Assembly (NCBI RefSeq): GCF_008831285.2
Contig: NC_045144.1
Span: 10,014,672 to 10,078,671 of the forward strand
Source: Nymphaea colorata
Lineage: Eukaryota; Streptophyta; Magnoliopsida; Nymphaeales; Nymphaeaceae
Reading direction: 5' to 3'
Length of the DNA stretch: 64,000 nucleotides
Under the pieces are notes generated by a model that was not told where the DNA came from, did no database searches, and worked only from the letters and a program-made list of their open reading frames with translations. How positions within the stretch are numbered: the first letter of the stretch is position 1; each line of letters starts with the position of its first letter. Shown in pieces: positions 1-11,972 of the stretch. The position numbers and the translations under genes were made by a program.

Positions 1-2031
1 AAGCATCAACAATTTTTGGTCCTGAATCATGAAGAAGTTGAGTATACCAAGGTTGGTCAAAGAATCCCCCAGGTGCTAGAAGTAATGGTTGTGGAAAGGA
101 ATCTTTATACAATTGAGTAAGTAGAGACTTAAGATTTATCAAGTCTTCTGCATACTGCTTTGCATTCACTCTTGCTCCTACACCACTTCCACTCAACTCA
201 TTTCCTGCCAAGATGCAAAAATTGAACAAGCAATGAAAATGCAGAAGAAATCAAAAAAAAAAAAAGGAAAAGAATCTTCCATACCAAACTCCCATGAATC
301 AACCTTGTATCCTTTGGTCCGAGTGTATTTTATGAAGTCATAAGCATTGGTATAGTTCCAGGGGCCTCCCCATACACTTTTGGAAACTTGATGTCTTCCA
401 TGGAGTGCATTCAGACCAAAAGTTACGATGGCCCTTAAACATGGAATCAAATGTCTCAGTGAGAAAAGGAGTTGCTAGAATTAACAGGCGGAGAGATCAA
501 AGCAGCAGATAGTTAAAAGAGTATGAATCTAAAGAAAATGAAAAAGAAGCAGAGTTCCTATGTGACAAGTATGGCTGTTTGCCTTTTCACTTTGGAAGAT
601 TCTTCATCATCTGTATTCATGATATGCTTAGGCTTGCGACTGCTGAATTTTAAAAATTTTGTCCCAAATAAAGATCAAAAAACAAAAGATACGGGTCCAG
701 AGTGAGAGCCTATGCCGCTATACAATGCACTTCTTCAATGACTCCTGCGACAAACAGCTGTAAACTTCCTGGGGAATGAGGTAAATTCACGAACATTCAA
801 TATGAGGAATAGGACTTGGTTGATTTTCTGCCATAGATACAACAGTTAATCTCTACAGACTACAGCAACTCATCAAAAGCAAAACTAGAAGTACCCTAGA
901 AGGAGGAAAGCAAAGCAACATTTCAGCTCACCCTGTCTTGCCGAACAATTGGTTGAGTTCATCCCACCTTTCCATCTTTAGGCAACCTTTGGAGAATCCA
1001 AATAATCCACCATCCTCCTTCTGGAAGGGCAAGCATGGGTATTCCAGGCCCCCTACATCATACACGACTTGGTCTTGCAAGGTACCTCCAATCCTTATTC
1101 TCAGATTACCAAAAGCTGGGTTTCAATAATGCGATCAACAGATTACTAATGTCATCAGCGTGGTGACAAACAGTTGCTAATAAGAAAATCCCAAACTTAA
1201 ACTGCTGAAGCAATACAGTGCATCATGATAATACAGCCATGCTTTATCGAGTATAACCATGTTTCTGCATTCATGAGAAACCACAAGGAAACCTATGGCA
1301 ATGTGGCAGACTTAGTTCAGACATTATCATCATTATAGTGGACAAGAAAGATCCAATTTACCATGAAGGAAGAAGAATCGACCTGATTCACAGTGCACGT
1401 TTAAGATGACAGAAAGAAAGAAAAGGAGATTAACTTTAACATAATCGAAATGTAGACATGTCATACGTGCAAGTATATGATAAAGTAACATACTTAACAG
1501 AATCTATAGTAAATCAAATTAAGATATCAGCACATTTGTAATTTGTTCCGTATACCGAACTATAAAAGGACACAGGGTACACAACTAACACTGAACAACA
1601 TACCTTTCATAGCATTTGCAAGAAGAGGATGGTTCAGATCCTGCAAGAAAACATAAAAGGAGAAGAGATTAAGCATCCAAGTGTGAACTTCAATTTAATT
1701 GTACACCAAATAGGAAGAAATGATCCACAATTATTACCAGATTAAGGACAGAAGCTTCTCCCCATGGACAGTTACCGTAGTTGCATTTGTCAGGAGGCCA
1801 CCAATCAAGTGTCGCACAAATGAAATTATCATCTGTCTCAGCAATGATGCTTGTTCCTCTCACTCTAACACTTGCATCCTCAATGTCCTGAGCTAAACCC
1901 AACCAGGAACACACCAAAAATGGCAGAAAAATCCACAACTTTCTCTGTAATCTTAAAAACGGCTGCAGGAGAACAGTCTCATGAGTCAATCGACCCTCGA
2001 AATTACCAACCCGCAAAATGAAACAACTCAA
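1..2031 (-). CDS. Heparanase-like glycoside hydrolase family 79 protein (5' exons, 3' end outside window)
   Basis: Five exons read on the minus strand: 2031-1738, 1640-1604, 1115-932, 433-285 and 204-1, with GT-AG introns and phases that join cleanly. Translation shows a hydrophobic signal-peptide-like segment (LWIFLPFLVCSWLGLA), then IAETDDNFICATLDWWPPDK, DLNHPLLANAMK, LRIRIGGTLQDQVVYDVGG, GFSKGCLKMERWDEL, IVTFGLNAL, and WEFG/NELSG across the 285/204 junction. These are hallmarks of plant heparanase-like proteins (Arabidopsis GUS family). The Glu of WEFGNE is the family's acid/base residue. Family members are secreted or membrane-associated and hydrolyse beta-glucuronyl linkages, for example on arabinogalactan proteins. 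The start is uncertain: the ATG at 2031 gives about 25 extra residues before the signal segment, and there is no later in-frame ATG, so an upstream exon is possible. No break is seen in the visible part; the catalytic nucleophile region is not in the window. Confidence 0.9.
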
Positions 2032-3840
2032 CTCCCAAAACGAACTTCATGAAAAACAAAAAACAAACACAAAAAATGGGAAACTATAAGCCAAAAAAAA
2101 GGACGTCGTTTGGGGCGAAGCAAACAGAAAGTTAAGCTTCAAAAGGCAAAATGATAAAAACTCCAAGCTGAAAAACTCATATCTTTTAGAACAAATTCTA
2201 CCTCCATATGAAACTGATGAAGATCTAGATCCAAGCAGCCCAGAATGAAGCAGTTTTCTCTTCAAATATTTCTGGGTGACCTTAAATAAATCACCAGTTA
2301 AAATCAGAAGCCACCAACTTCTGACACAGTGAGCTTCCTCATCATTCGGCATCGAACATGCTGACAGACAAAACCACCTCTGGCTGAAGATCGAGCGCGT
2401 ACGTCCATATCTTGGGGTCCGTGTTCGGTGAGACCTCCACCAAACTGGAGTGGAAGCTTTAGCTGGCAAATTCGATATTGCTTCAGGCTACTAGATACCT
2501 TTTTCCTCCGCCAAAGCGATTCTGCCGTGGCCTGCTTTTCTTTTTCTCGGTTAAAAAGATTATTTTTCCAGATTACTTTTATTTGTTTTGCTGCGGATGC
2601 CTCTTAGAAATGTCGGTTGAACAATCATTGACCACGAATTAAATGGGCAGAACTTGAATTTTGAAAAAGCTTTTTCTTCCGACCGAAGCAGTAAAGAGAT
2701 CAACATAGTTTTAGGCTCTCACCTTCCGCCTCTAAACTTGCTAAAATACACAGAAACTTTTCATTGAGCGTGCTATATTGATCTATAATTAGAATCTGAG
2801 CTCATTATTTCTGATTTTACTGATACAAACCTTACTTTTGTTGACAACGTTTAGAAAGAAGCTTTAATTCTTTTTTTTTTTTTAAAGAAAAGGTTAGGGG
2901 TTCATTCCACTGCCTTTCCCTGTACTCTCTACCTTCAAGGTTCACAAATCATGCTTTGAAACCTATCACAGTTCAGAAAAAGACACATTAAAACATAACA
3001 CAAGTCTAGATCTAAAGACAAGTTCTTTTAAAAGGTAACCGCTCTAGCACAACCCATTGCGTTCGTGCCACAACCCATTGGATTAGAAGTTGATATCTAT
3101 GTTAAAATACAACAAAGTTTAGGCTTTTAACATTATCCTTTTGAGGTAATAAAAGCGCGTTTAGTTTTCAATTTTTATATAAAAATAAAAGCCACCGCTT
3201 TGATTTCATTTCAAAAAAGTAAAGTTCGTACCTAAATAGCCAAAAGTCGTCGCCAAAATGAATACTTCCTTAGTTAACTAAGTGTATTCTTCATGTGAGG
3301 GATCAAATCAACTCCTCAAAAAGAATAAAACCAGAAGGCTTTCACTGTCCCTTCAAGCCCAAGGCGGTTTTGAATAACCAGAACAGCCCCAGTTGGCCGA
3401 ATTAGCACCTTATTCCCAGACATGATAATAAACACTACTATTCGTAGATTTAGAAGAAAAATACTTTAAAATCAATCGATATAGACGGATCAATGAGTGC
3501 ATTCTTTGGCGGCGAAGGTTTATGTTCGATTCTCGTATCAGTAACATTGGACATCATATTATTTATGCTAGTCCAAGTATCTTTTCCTGTAGATGTCAAG
3601 AAAATTATCGAAATTTGATGTGTGGTGTGTGGATATGACTTTATGACCTTTCAACTTTCCATATATATAGAAGTGTTAATTTTGCTCCTTAACAAATCTA
3701 ATTTGTACATTCATTTGTTAGCATTTGCATTTGTTTGTGTGTTTCCCCCACACCATATATTAATATGAGGAGGTCCACAGAAAATTAAATAACTTCGTGT
3801 AAATGCACATAACATTTGACATTTCAATAAAACTGCATGG
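2032..3840. other. Intergenic region upstream of the GH79 gene
   Basis: This stretch should include the GH79 promoter and 5' leader (about 2032-2600). A minus-strand open frame at 2047-2469 has no recognisable domain and may just be leader sequence. From 2600 to 3840 I see AT-rich sequence with no coding pattern, RNA gene or transposon hallmark. Confidence 0.5.
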
Positions 3841-3854
3841 CGAAGCTTGAGCTG

Positions 3855-4070
3855 GAGCTAGCTCAATGGTAGAGTCGGGAATTTTTTTGTCAAGGTAACC
3901 GACTCAAGCATGCAGTAGGCACTAATGTGGTTGGACCTGTGCCTAGCTTGGTACTACAAACAATTTTTTATTTAAGAATTTAGTCTATAGCTCCAATTAA
4001 TAATGAATTACCAACCTCGAAAGGGATAGCGTAATGGATGGAGTGAGGGCTGGTAGGCGTCAACTCTTTA
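3855..4070 (+). repeat. Possible tRNA-derived SINE remnants (two polymerase III A/B box pairs)
   Basis: Two segments resemble polymerase III internal promoters. TAGCTCAATGG at 3859-3869 fits the A box and ACTCAAGCA at 3902-3910 is a weak B box. TAGCGTAATGG at 4027-4037 again fits the A box, with CGTCAACTC at 4058-4066 as a better B box. Neither folds into a tRNA: I find no acceptor stem or anticodon arm. The short A-B spacing and absence of a tRNA fold suggest SINE heads. No A/T tail or target-site duplication was established, so this is tentative. Confidence 0.25.
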
Positions 4071-4103
4071 TACTACAAAAGAAGATAGAGAAGCAGGAGA
4101 GGG

Positions 4104-4219
4104 ATGCAAGTTAAGTATAACGAAGGCATCACCTTAAAACACCAAAAATATACATGGTATCTTGGAGAGAAGGGTCGAAGCATTGGCTTTTTGACAGGTG
4201 GTACAATTAAATTCTCAAC
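4104..4219. repeat. Dispersed repeat R1 copy A, left part (split by Copia-1)
   Basis: The segment up to the Copia-1 target site matches the left part of the uninterrupted copy at 14.29 kb, sharing ACATGGTATCTT and GGTACAAT words in the same order. The match resumes at 9162 on the far side of Copia-1. The nature of R1 is unknown. Its two copies are direct repeats, so an old LTR pair is one possibility, but I see no primer-binding site beside it. Confidence 0.6.
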
Positions 4220-4588
4220 TGTAAGAAATCAAAATGAAGAAATAATTAAAGGGACAAAAATTTTTAAAGTGGTTCAGCCAATAGGCCTACGTCCACTAGT
4301 CTATCATTTCTTGCTTGCCTTCTTTTGGTGGAGAGGCTCATTTATATAGAGGAGTTACATAAGGGGTCTCTAGTTCCCAAGAGACATGACTTTTCATCTT
4401 TCAACATACATGACTTTTCATCCCTCAAGAGACATGACTTTTCATCTCTCAAGAGACATGTCTTTTCATTCCCTAAGGGACATGACTTTTCATCTTCCAA
4501 CAGACATGACTTTTCATCTCTCAAGAGATATGACTTTTCATCTCCCAAGTAATACACATTGAGAGCCTTCTTGGTGTTTCTGTTAACA
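4220..4588 (-). repeat. Copia-1 3' LTR
   Basis: 369 bp, TG...CA ends, adjacent to the polypurine tract. It contains a seven-unit 24-bp tandem repeat and matches the other LTR except for one visible transition. Confidence 0.95.
4379..4549 (-). repeat. 24-bp tandem repeat (about 7 units) inside the Copia-1 3' LTR
   Basis: Imperfect units built on AGACATGACTTTTCATC. The period is exactly eight codons, so on the minus strand the array is open and reads as a degenerate octapeptide (LLRDEKSC type), in frame with the upstream polyprotein. The other LTR has the same array. Confidence 0.9.
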
Positions 4589-4600
4589 TCCCCCCGCAAG
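4589..4600 (-). other. Copia-1 polypurine tract
   Basis: On the minus strand CTTGCGGGGGGA directly abuts the 3' LTR, the expected plus-strand priming site. It is also translated, as part of the read-through frame. Confidence 0.8.
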
Positions 4601-7600
4601 CTCAATGCTCCAACAATGAGATTGAGCTTGTTAATTATTTGATAATGGTGCTGCTTACTAAGTGGCTTAGTTAAAATATCAGCAACCTGATCTTTGGAAG
4701 AGATGTACTGAATTTTCAAATCTCCTTTAGCCAATTTTTCTCGAACAAAATGAAGGTCAATCTCTATGTGTTTGCTGCGACTATGATACACAGGATGAGC
4801 TGCAAGATAGGCTGCGCCGATGTTGTCGCACCATAATATGGGAGGTTGTGATTGATCAACACAAAGTTCTTTTAATAAAAATTGTAACCACATGATTTCA
4901 GCAGTAGTGTTGGCAATGGATCGATACTCAGCCTCAGTGCTAGAACGAGAGACAACTGACTGCTTTTTAGCACTCCATGAAACTAGATTGGATCCAATAA
5001 ACACTGCATATCCACCTGTAGAGCGTCTATCATCAAGACATCCTGCCCAATCTGCATCACTGTAAGCATTAACATTTAAAACTGAACTAGGTCTAATAAC
5101 AATGCCATAATCAATAGTGTGCTTCAAATATCTTAGGATTCTCTTTACAGCATCCCAATGGGCATCAGTAGGATGATGCATGTATTGACAAACTTTGTTG
5201 ACAGCATAAGAGATGTCTGGACGAGTCACAGTAGAGTATTGAAGAGCGCCAACAATGCTGCGATAAAGAGTTGGATCATAAAAATTTGATCCAGTTTGAG
5301 CAGATAAAGTAGGGGAGCATGCCATGGGAGTTGAAACTCCCTTAGCTCCAAGCATATTTGTTCTTTTGAGAAGCTCGAATATGTACTTCCTTTGAGATAA
5401 TATTAGCTTATTGTCAATTCTTTTTGCTTCTATGCCCAAAAAAAAATGAAGCTCACTCAGATCTTTAATGGCGAACTCACTTTTGAATTGACAAATAATT
5501 TTATGAATATATTCTGGTGAGCTTCCTGTTATGATCATGTCATCCACATATACCAAAACATATAGAAGTATTTCTCTTTTTCTCAAAATAAAAAGAGATG
5601 AATCTGTTTGAGCCCCTTTAAAACCAAGATTTTGGAGGAATAGACTAAGACGGGCAAACCATGCCCTAGGAGCCTGTTTTAAACCATATAAAGCACGTTC
5701 AAGCTTGCATACATGATTTGGGAAAGAATGATTTTGAAATCCGGGTGGTTGAGCCATATAAACTTCTTCTGAAATAGATCCATATAGGAATGCATTTTGA
5801 ATATCCAGCTGATGTATTTTCCATTTGTGACTAATAGAAATAGTCAATATTGTTCGAATTGTAGTAGGCTTCACAACAGGTCTGAAGGTTTCAGTATAGT
5901 CAATTCCTTCTTTTTGACTATATCCCTTGGCGACGAGTCTAGCCTTGTATCTTTCCAATGATCCATCTGCCTTTCGCTTGATTTTGAACACCCATTTACA
6001 TCCTACAATGTGTTTGGCTTCTTTCTTTGGAACAAGTTTCCAAGTATTGTTTCGAATAAGAGCATCATATTCTTCTTGCATGGCCTTCCTCCAATTTTCA
6101 TCTTCATATGCTTCCTTAAAACTTGAGGGTTCTTTGTCTTCAAGAAGAGTGGAGACAAGAGCTCTTGGAAGAGAGTGTTTGCTAGAAAAATATGTATGGA
6201 ACTCATTGTATTTAGAATTAGGTTTGAAGATTCCCACTTGAGATCTAGTAGTCATAGGATGGACTCGTTCTTGATTTGGTTCATTTTCATTGGATTGGGT
6301 AGGCTCCTCATTTTCAAGAGTTTCAGGTTGAGATTCACTATTTGTTTCAGACTGAAGTAAGGGTTCCTCTGAAGTTGTGGAGGTACTAGATGATGGTATT
6401 GTAGGGTTTGAGAACTGATATTCATGAGGGGAGGTTAAAATTATGGCTTGGTTTTGAGTTTCTAGATCTTGAGTTCTAGTTTCTTGAGTATCAATAAAAG
6501 GAAATTTTTTCTCATTAAATTGGACATGTCTCGAAATATAGATTTTACGGGTTCGTACACCCAAACAATAATATCCTTTATGTTGAGGAGCATAACCCAA
6601 GAAAACACATCTTTCAGAACGGTAATCTAATTTATTTTTCTGATAAGCTCTTAAACAAGGAAAGCATTCACATCCAAAGATTTTGAGGAAGCCATAGTCA
6701 GGTTTCTCTTTGAACAATTTTTCCAAAGGAGAAGCAAAATCAAGAATCTTGGTTGGCATTCGGTTAATCAAATATACAGCAGTACAAAAAGCATATGACC
6801 AAAAGTTCTTAGGAATATTACCTTCTGCCATTAGAGATAAACATGTTTCAACAATATGTTTATGTCTCCTTTCAGCTGCTCCATTTTGTTCAGGGGTATG
6901 AGGACATGATATTCTATGTCCAATCCCATTATCGACAAGATATGATTGAAGCCCTTGAAATTCTCCTCCCCAATCTGAGTGAAAATATTTTATCTTGTGC
7001 CCAGTGAGATTTTCAGAAAGTGCCTTGAAAGCTTTAAAAACATGACTGACATCTGATTTTTTTTTCATCAAATAAATCCAAGTATATCTTGAAAACGCAT
7101 CCATAAAAATCACATAGTACTTAAAACCATTCACACTCTCCACTGGGGCTGGACCCCATACATCAGAATAAATGAGTTCAAGCGGGCGTTTCACCTTACT
7201 TGAAATAGCATTAAATGGAAGTTTATGACTCTTAGCCTTTTGACAAGCTTCACACAAATAATTTAAACAATCATCATAATAAGACAAATCATACTTGTTC
7301 AAAACCTTCTTAACAATGGAAAATGAAGGGTGACCAAGTCTTTTGTGCCACTGCCCAATAGTATGTCTTTCTCCAAGTTGTACTTCCTTTTTTTTGCTAC
7401 TAAGGTCTATCTTATATAGCCCATCACTGCTCGTTCATTGATGAAGAATCTTTCCCGTTTCCTGCTGCTTAACATAGCACATATTAGGATGAAACTCAAA
7501 ATAGACTCCATTATCCTTAGAAAAACGTTGTACAGATAACAAGTTTCTTGTTATTTTGGGCACATGAAGGAGATCATTTAAAACTAAATTTTGAGATGTC

Positions 7601-8780
7601 TTTGAAGAACCAATATGAAAAATTCTCAAACCTGATCCATCTCCAATTTTTACTGCATCTCCACCTTTGTATTTGGCATGAATGGACAAGTTATTGATAT
7701 CATTGGTGATGTGATGAGTCGCACCGGAGTCAGGATACCAATTGTCATCTCCAATGTCTTGATTCAGAGTGCTAGAAGAAACTGCATGATATGCTTGAGG
7801 AGGCGTTGTCTCTTTTTCTTTAAGCAAGTTAGTATATGACCAACAAAACTTTGCAATATGACCAACTTTTCCACATATTTGGCACACAAAACGATCACCT
7901 TTGTATTGATCACTTTTCCGGACTCCTCCTCTAGATTGATAGTTGTTTCTACCACGACCTCTGTAGTTGGTTTGGTTGTTGTAAACTTGTTTTGAGGCAA
8001 TATTCGCAGCCGGCATAATAGATTCAAAAGTTTGAGAATCATCTTCTTTTAAGTTGGCTTCTTGTATGAGTAGAAGCCCATGAAGTTCGTTCAAAGAGAC
8101 AGGGTCCTTTCGAGTTTCCATACTGACTTTAAAAGCAAGATATTCACTTGGCAATCCTCTAAGAATTTGAAGAACAAGATCATCTTCATCAACAGGTTTG
8201 GATGCAATGGCTAATTGATGAGCAATAGATTTTGCTTTGTTTATATAAACATCCATAGAACTAGACCCCTTTTTCAAATCTTGAAACTGTGATTTTAACT
8301 GCATTATTCGAGCCCTAGATTGAGTGGCATATGACTGCCTAAGAGCGCTCCAAACCTCTAGAGAGGTTTTTAAACCAATAATTTGGGTATGTATTGCTTC
8401 AGATAGAGAGGACTTAATCCAACTCAAAAGTAGTTGATCATTTCTCAACCATTCAATATATTCTAAACTAATTTCAGTTGTTTCACTTCTAAACATTGAT
8501 GGAGCAGGTTTGCTTCCATCAATATATCCCATAAGACCAAATGAGATCAAAATTGAAGTGAATTGAGATTCCTAAATAAGATAATTTTCAGCATTTAACT
8601 TGATGGTGAGGAAATGCTGTAAATTGCTTGGGCACTGAAGAGGAGAAACAAGAAAATTCATACCCGTATCAGAGTTGACTCTTGTATTTGATGATGCTTC
8701 TTGATTTGCCATGAGAATGAAACGCGGCAACAAAAGATGTAATCCTTAAGATCTAGCAGCAACACTAACAAGGACCAGTG

Positions 8781-8792
8781 GCTCTGATACCA
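8781..8792 (-). other. Copia-1 primer-binding site
   Basis: On the minus strand TGGTATCAGAGC immediately follows the 5' LTR. It is complementary to the 3' end of plant initiator tRNA-Met, the usual Copia primer. Confidence 0.9.
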
Positions 8793-9161
8793 TGTAAGAA
8801 ATCAAAATGAAGAAATAATTAAAGGGACAAAAATTTTTAAAGTGGTTCAGCCAATAGGCCTACGTCCACTAGTCTATCATTTCTTGCTTGCCTTCTTTTG
8901 GTGGAGAGGCTCATTTATATAAAGGAGTTACATAAGGGGTCTCTAGTTCCCAAGAGACATGACTTTTCATCTTTCAACATACATGACTTTTCATCCCTCA
9001 AGAGACATGACTTTTCATCTCTCAAGAGACATGTCTTTTCATTCCCTAAGGGACATGACTTTTCATCTTCCAACAGACATGACTTTTCATCTCTCAAGAG
9101 ATATGACTTTTCATCTCCCAAGTAATACACATTGAGAGCCTTCTTGGTGTTTCTGTTAACA
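8793..9161 (-). repeat. Copia-1 5' LTR
   Basis: 369 bp with TG...CA ends and the same 24-bp array (about 8952-9122). It differs from the 3' LTR by one visible transition at 8922. Confidence 0.95.
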
Positions 9162-9836
9162 TCAACTTGTTCACTCAAAATTGCCATCAAACCCAAATAT
9201 CGAAACCAACTTATTTTTAAAAACCACTTCTCATCTACTTCAGACAATGACTCACCACCCAAATTATAGTTGGGCAGTCACTGGATCGAGAGATCCATAT
9301 AGTCAAATTTGGACCATGTAAACGGATCAGATTTCGGGCAAATAAATGCATTAAATGCGAGGTTCAAATTCCATTCAAAGAAAGCAAGAACCTATAAAAT
9401 CGAATCTTACACATTTACAACCTTAGAAAAACATAAGCAAGGCACCTACTATGTAGTCAAATTTTGATGCTTGGCTGGCTTTTGGGGTTAGGATAAAGAA
9501 TCCGAAGCTAAGTGGAGGGTGTGCATGGATCGTGGAGAAGATAATACATAAAATAACCAAGCTATCCTGCAGACTGGATACTTTATCTTAGAAAAATTTA
9601 TATTGGAAACCTGACCCACATGTTGCTTCTTTGGTATTGCAACATCGATGATAATTATAAAATTTATAAAGAGCGAAGTTCCTGCTAGGGCTGCAGAAGC
9701 AACCATGTAAAGTCGGTGCCGGACTTAGTGTTTGATCCTGGATATGAACTCTTCTAGGTAGACGAGCAGAACTCAAGTTCGGTGGGCTTCGCTTTTCAAA
9801 CCTCGACAAAAAGTCGTTGCGTTTGCATGCATAATA
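9162..9836. repeat. Dispersed repeat R1 copy A, right part
   Basis: Continues the older repeat on the other side of Copia-1 and matches 14440-15075 in direct orientation over more than 600 bp, with scattered substitutions and short indels. Shared words include ACAATGACTCACCACCCAAA, GGATCGAGAGATCCATA and GAAACCTGACCCACATGTT. No coding capacity is recognised. Confidence 0.85.
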
Positions 9837-11696
9837 TCTCAAAAGTATTCAAGTTCATGTTTGTTTTCTTTAAGTAGCGTTTGGATGATGCCCTTAAAAA
9901 AATCGGTTTCGGTTAAAATAGGGTTTTTCAATTATTTTCCAAACTTGGTTCATATATTTACATTATGTTTAGATGGAGGGAAAGGAAAGGTAACATGTAC
10001 ACCTAAAATAACATTTTCAGTATCGACCTGAGGGACAGTTTTATTCACCTTTTTGTGAAAAAAACTTAATTTTTCACAGACCTAGTTTTGATCGTCATCA
10101 TAACATATCTTAAAGGTGGTTTAGAGAATTATTTTGCTTCCAAAATGCCATTCCAAGTTGTCATTTAAGAATGTCAATAAATTGGATTTGGATCGGATAT
10201 CTATCTGAATTGTTTAAAAAGAATCAGATATGAAAAAAAATTCAACATCCATTTAAAAAATCAGACTGAATGACATCCAAGCATATTCAGATTCAGTTTC
10301 AAATAAATATCCAATGGATAATGAGGATCTTAATATTTAAATCCAAATCTAAAAACATGATGTAACAGTCTCATTTGACTTTAAGGTTGTGTTTGTTTCA
10401 CAGGCGGAAATCGCAGTGATCTAAGATCCCAATCCACGGATTTACACCTTTTTATGAGGGTGTTAAATGCAACCTATGACATCTCAAGTCACCCATGAAC
10501 TGGTCTCGGTTTTGCACCTCATCCGAATCTGAACAATCCAGATCCCAACCCGCGAGTCCAAATCCACGTATGAAAATCTGAGTCCGCCCATGAGCTGGGT
10601 CTGGCAAAGCTGCAACCTGCCACATCTCGGTTTCGAACCTGCAACGTGCCAAAATATTGGGTTGTTTTGGCCAAAGCTTTAACCAAAAGAACCAACTTAA
10701 ATTGTTAGTAACTGCTAAACACAAATTTTAAATAGCGATTAAATTATTTAATAATTAGGACTCGAAGTTAACCGTTACCATGGTTTTTAGAAAGTACCAA
10801 CCCTTGACAAGGACGGACGGACTGTTTTGGCAGAATCTTTAACCAATAAATTTGGGGCAGTAAATGAATATGAAATTTATATAAAGATGGACGAGAAAAG
10901 ACCTATCATATAAACCACTATCTTTGTGTCGTGTACATTATTCTTTTAGGATTTAGTGTTTTTCATTCAAATATCACGTACTTTAACTAAAATGTGAATA
11001 GACCCACGTTTATTGTTTCACAAACTATATCCACATAATGGTTGCGCAAAAATGTTACTTAGACTTCCTTGTTTTTTCATCACCCAATAGCTGGAACAAG
11101 TTGGTTCTTAGTCAAACATGACCATATTTTTTTTTCATGGACCCTAACCCATAGTAAATTTATTGTTATTCTAAGAATGTTCAACCTTAAAAATTCTGAC
11201 ATTTGTTAAGTAAATTTGAACTTATTTAAGATGAAGTAATATCGTGCAAACATAGTAATATAAACAAATTCAATGAAAATAAACGACTACTATTTTTTAA
11301 ACAATCTTAAAATAACATAATTATATTAAAAAATTGAACTTAATGGTATAAGAATAATCATCCATGGTTACTATTTGAGACTTCAAATTTCCTTAAAATA
11401 TGTTTTGGAGCAAGTGGCAGTTATGGGAAATAGACGCCCTTGCATTTAAATTCACATTTTTTGGCTTGTGGGCATTGCTGTATATATTCCCTACATTTCA
11501 GTTTGTTGTCAACATCATCACCTTACTGATGTGATGTTAGAGCCAATATGGCTCTCTTAAAAGCTGCTATGAGGCTGAAGCAGCTCATATCAGCCGTCAC
11601 GCGTCAACATATTACTCAAAATGTAATTTAAACTTATGAGACTGATACGCTTATGTAATTTAAACTTAAGAGACTGATATGCTTATCGGCCAATGC
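9837..11696. other. Intergenic, decayed repeats
   Basis: No gene found. Around 10180-10340 there are several variants of a GGATTTGGATCGGATAT-like phrase in both orientations, as in decayed plant transposon arms. At 11622-11685 there is a 32-bp tandem duplication. The rest is AT-rich and featureless to me. Confidence 0.5.
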
Positions 11697-11972
11697 ATTG
11701 TATTGTTTTAGATTTTGATATGAGATGTGAACCACCTTTTACCACATTGGTTCTCTAAGTTTAGGTGCTATTATGACTCAACTTAGAAAATAATGGTTTC
11801 ATTTAATCAGAACGTTTACATAAATTCACCAGTCTTTTGTTAGAAATAATGCTTTGGATTATGCTTTTTGAAAATAAAAAAGTGATCCTTTTAACTCATA
11901 TAAAGTTCCATAAAATTGGAGTAGCTGGTTTTTAGGAAAAAATTTCGTTCAACCTAGCTTGTACTTCAAGAA
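11697..11972. repeat. Dispersed repeat R2, copy 1
   Basis: About 275 bp matching 42350-42622 in direct orientation, 30 kb away, with shared words such as TATGACTCAA, AGAAAATAATGGTTTCA and TTAATCAGAACGTTTA. The family is unknown and no terminal inverted repeats are evident. Confidence 0.85.

Larger units (their letters stand above)
4342..8712 (-). pseudogene. Copia-1 gag-pol polyprotein, interrupted by two nonsense codons
   Basis: One reading frame of about 1,456 codons runs from an ATG at 8712 (MANQEASS...) to a TAA at 4342-4344. Domains in order: UBN2-type gag; CCHC zinc knuckle CQICGKVGHIAKFC (about 7840-7885); aspartic protease DSGATHH (about 7710-7735); integrase with HKRLGHP/CEAC zinc motif, SDVWG, HSDWGGEF and EQNGAAERRH; reverse transcriptase with YVDDM (about 5536-5550); RNase H with SDADWAG, SSTEAEY and CDN. 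The frame is closed by TAG at 8572-8574 in N-terminal gag and TGA at 7435-7437 between protease and integrase, with no frameshift. Unusually, no stop precedes the 3' LTR: the frame passes through the polypurine tract and ends inside the LTR after the octapeptide array. Confidence 0.92.
4220..9161 (-). mobile_element. Copia-1: near-complete Ty1/Copia LTR retrotransposon
   Basis: A 4,942-bp element bounded by two 369-bp direct LTRs with TG...CA ends and flanked by a perfect 5-bp duplication, TCAAC (4215-4219 and 9162-9166). The minus-strand order is 5' LTR (9161-8793), primer-binding site, gag, protease, integrase, reverse transcriptase, RNase H, polypurine tract, 3' LTR (4588-4220). Integrase before reverse transcriptase defines the Copia superfamily. 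By eye the LTRs differ at one position (G/A at 4349 versus 8922), so insertion is recent compared with the other elements here. The coding region carries two in-frame stops, so this copy is probably not autonomous. Confidence 0.95.

Noticed and set aside
3855-3910. A tRNA gene, because of the TAGCTCAATGGTAGAG D-arm-like sequence
   Set aside because: No acceptor stem, anticodon loop or T-arm can be formed around it.
4325-4552. Plus-strand open frames over the LTR repeats (4325-4552 and 8898-9125) as small genes
   Set aside because: They are translations of the LTR tandem array in the wrong orientation and occur identically in both LTRs.
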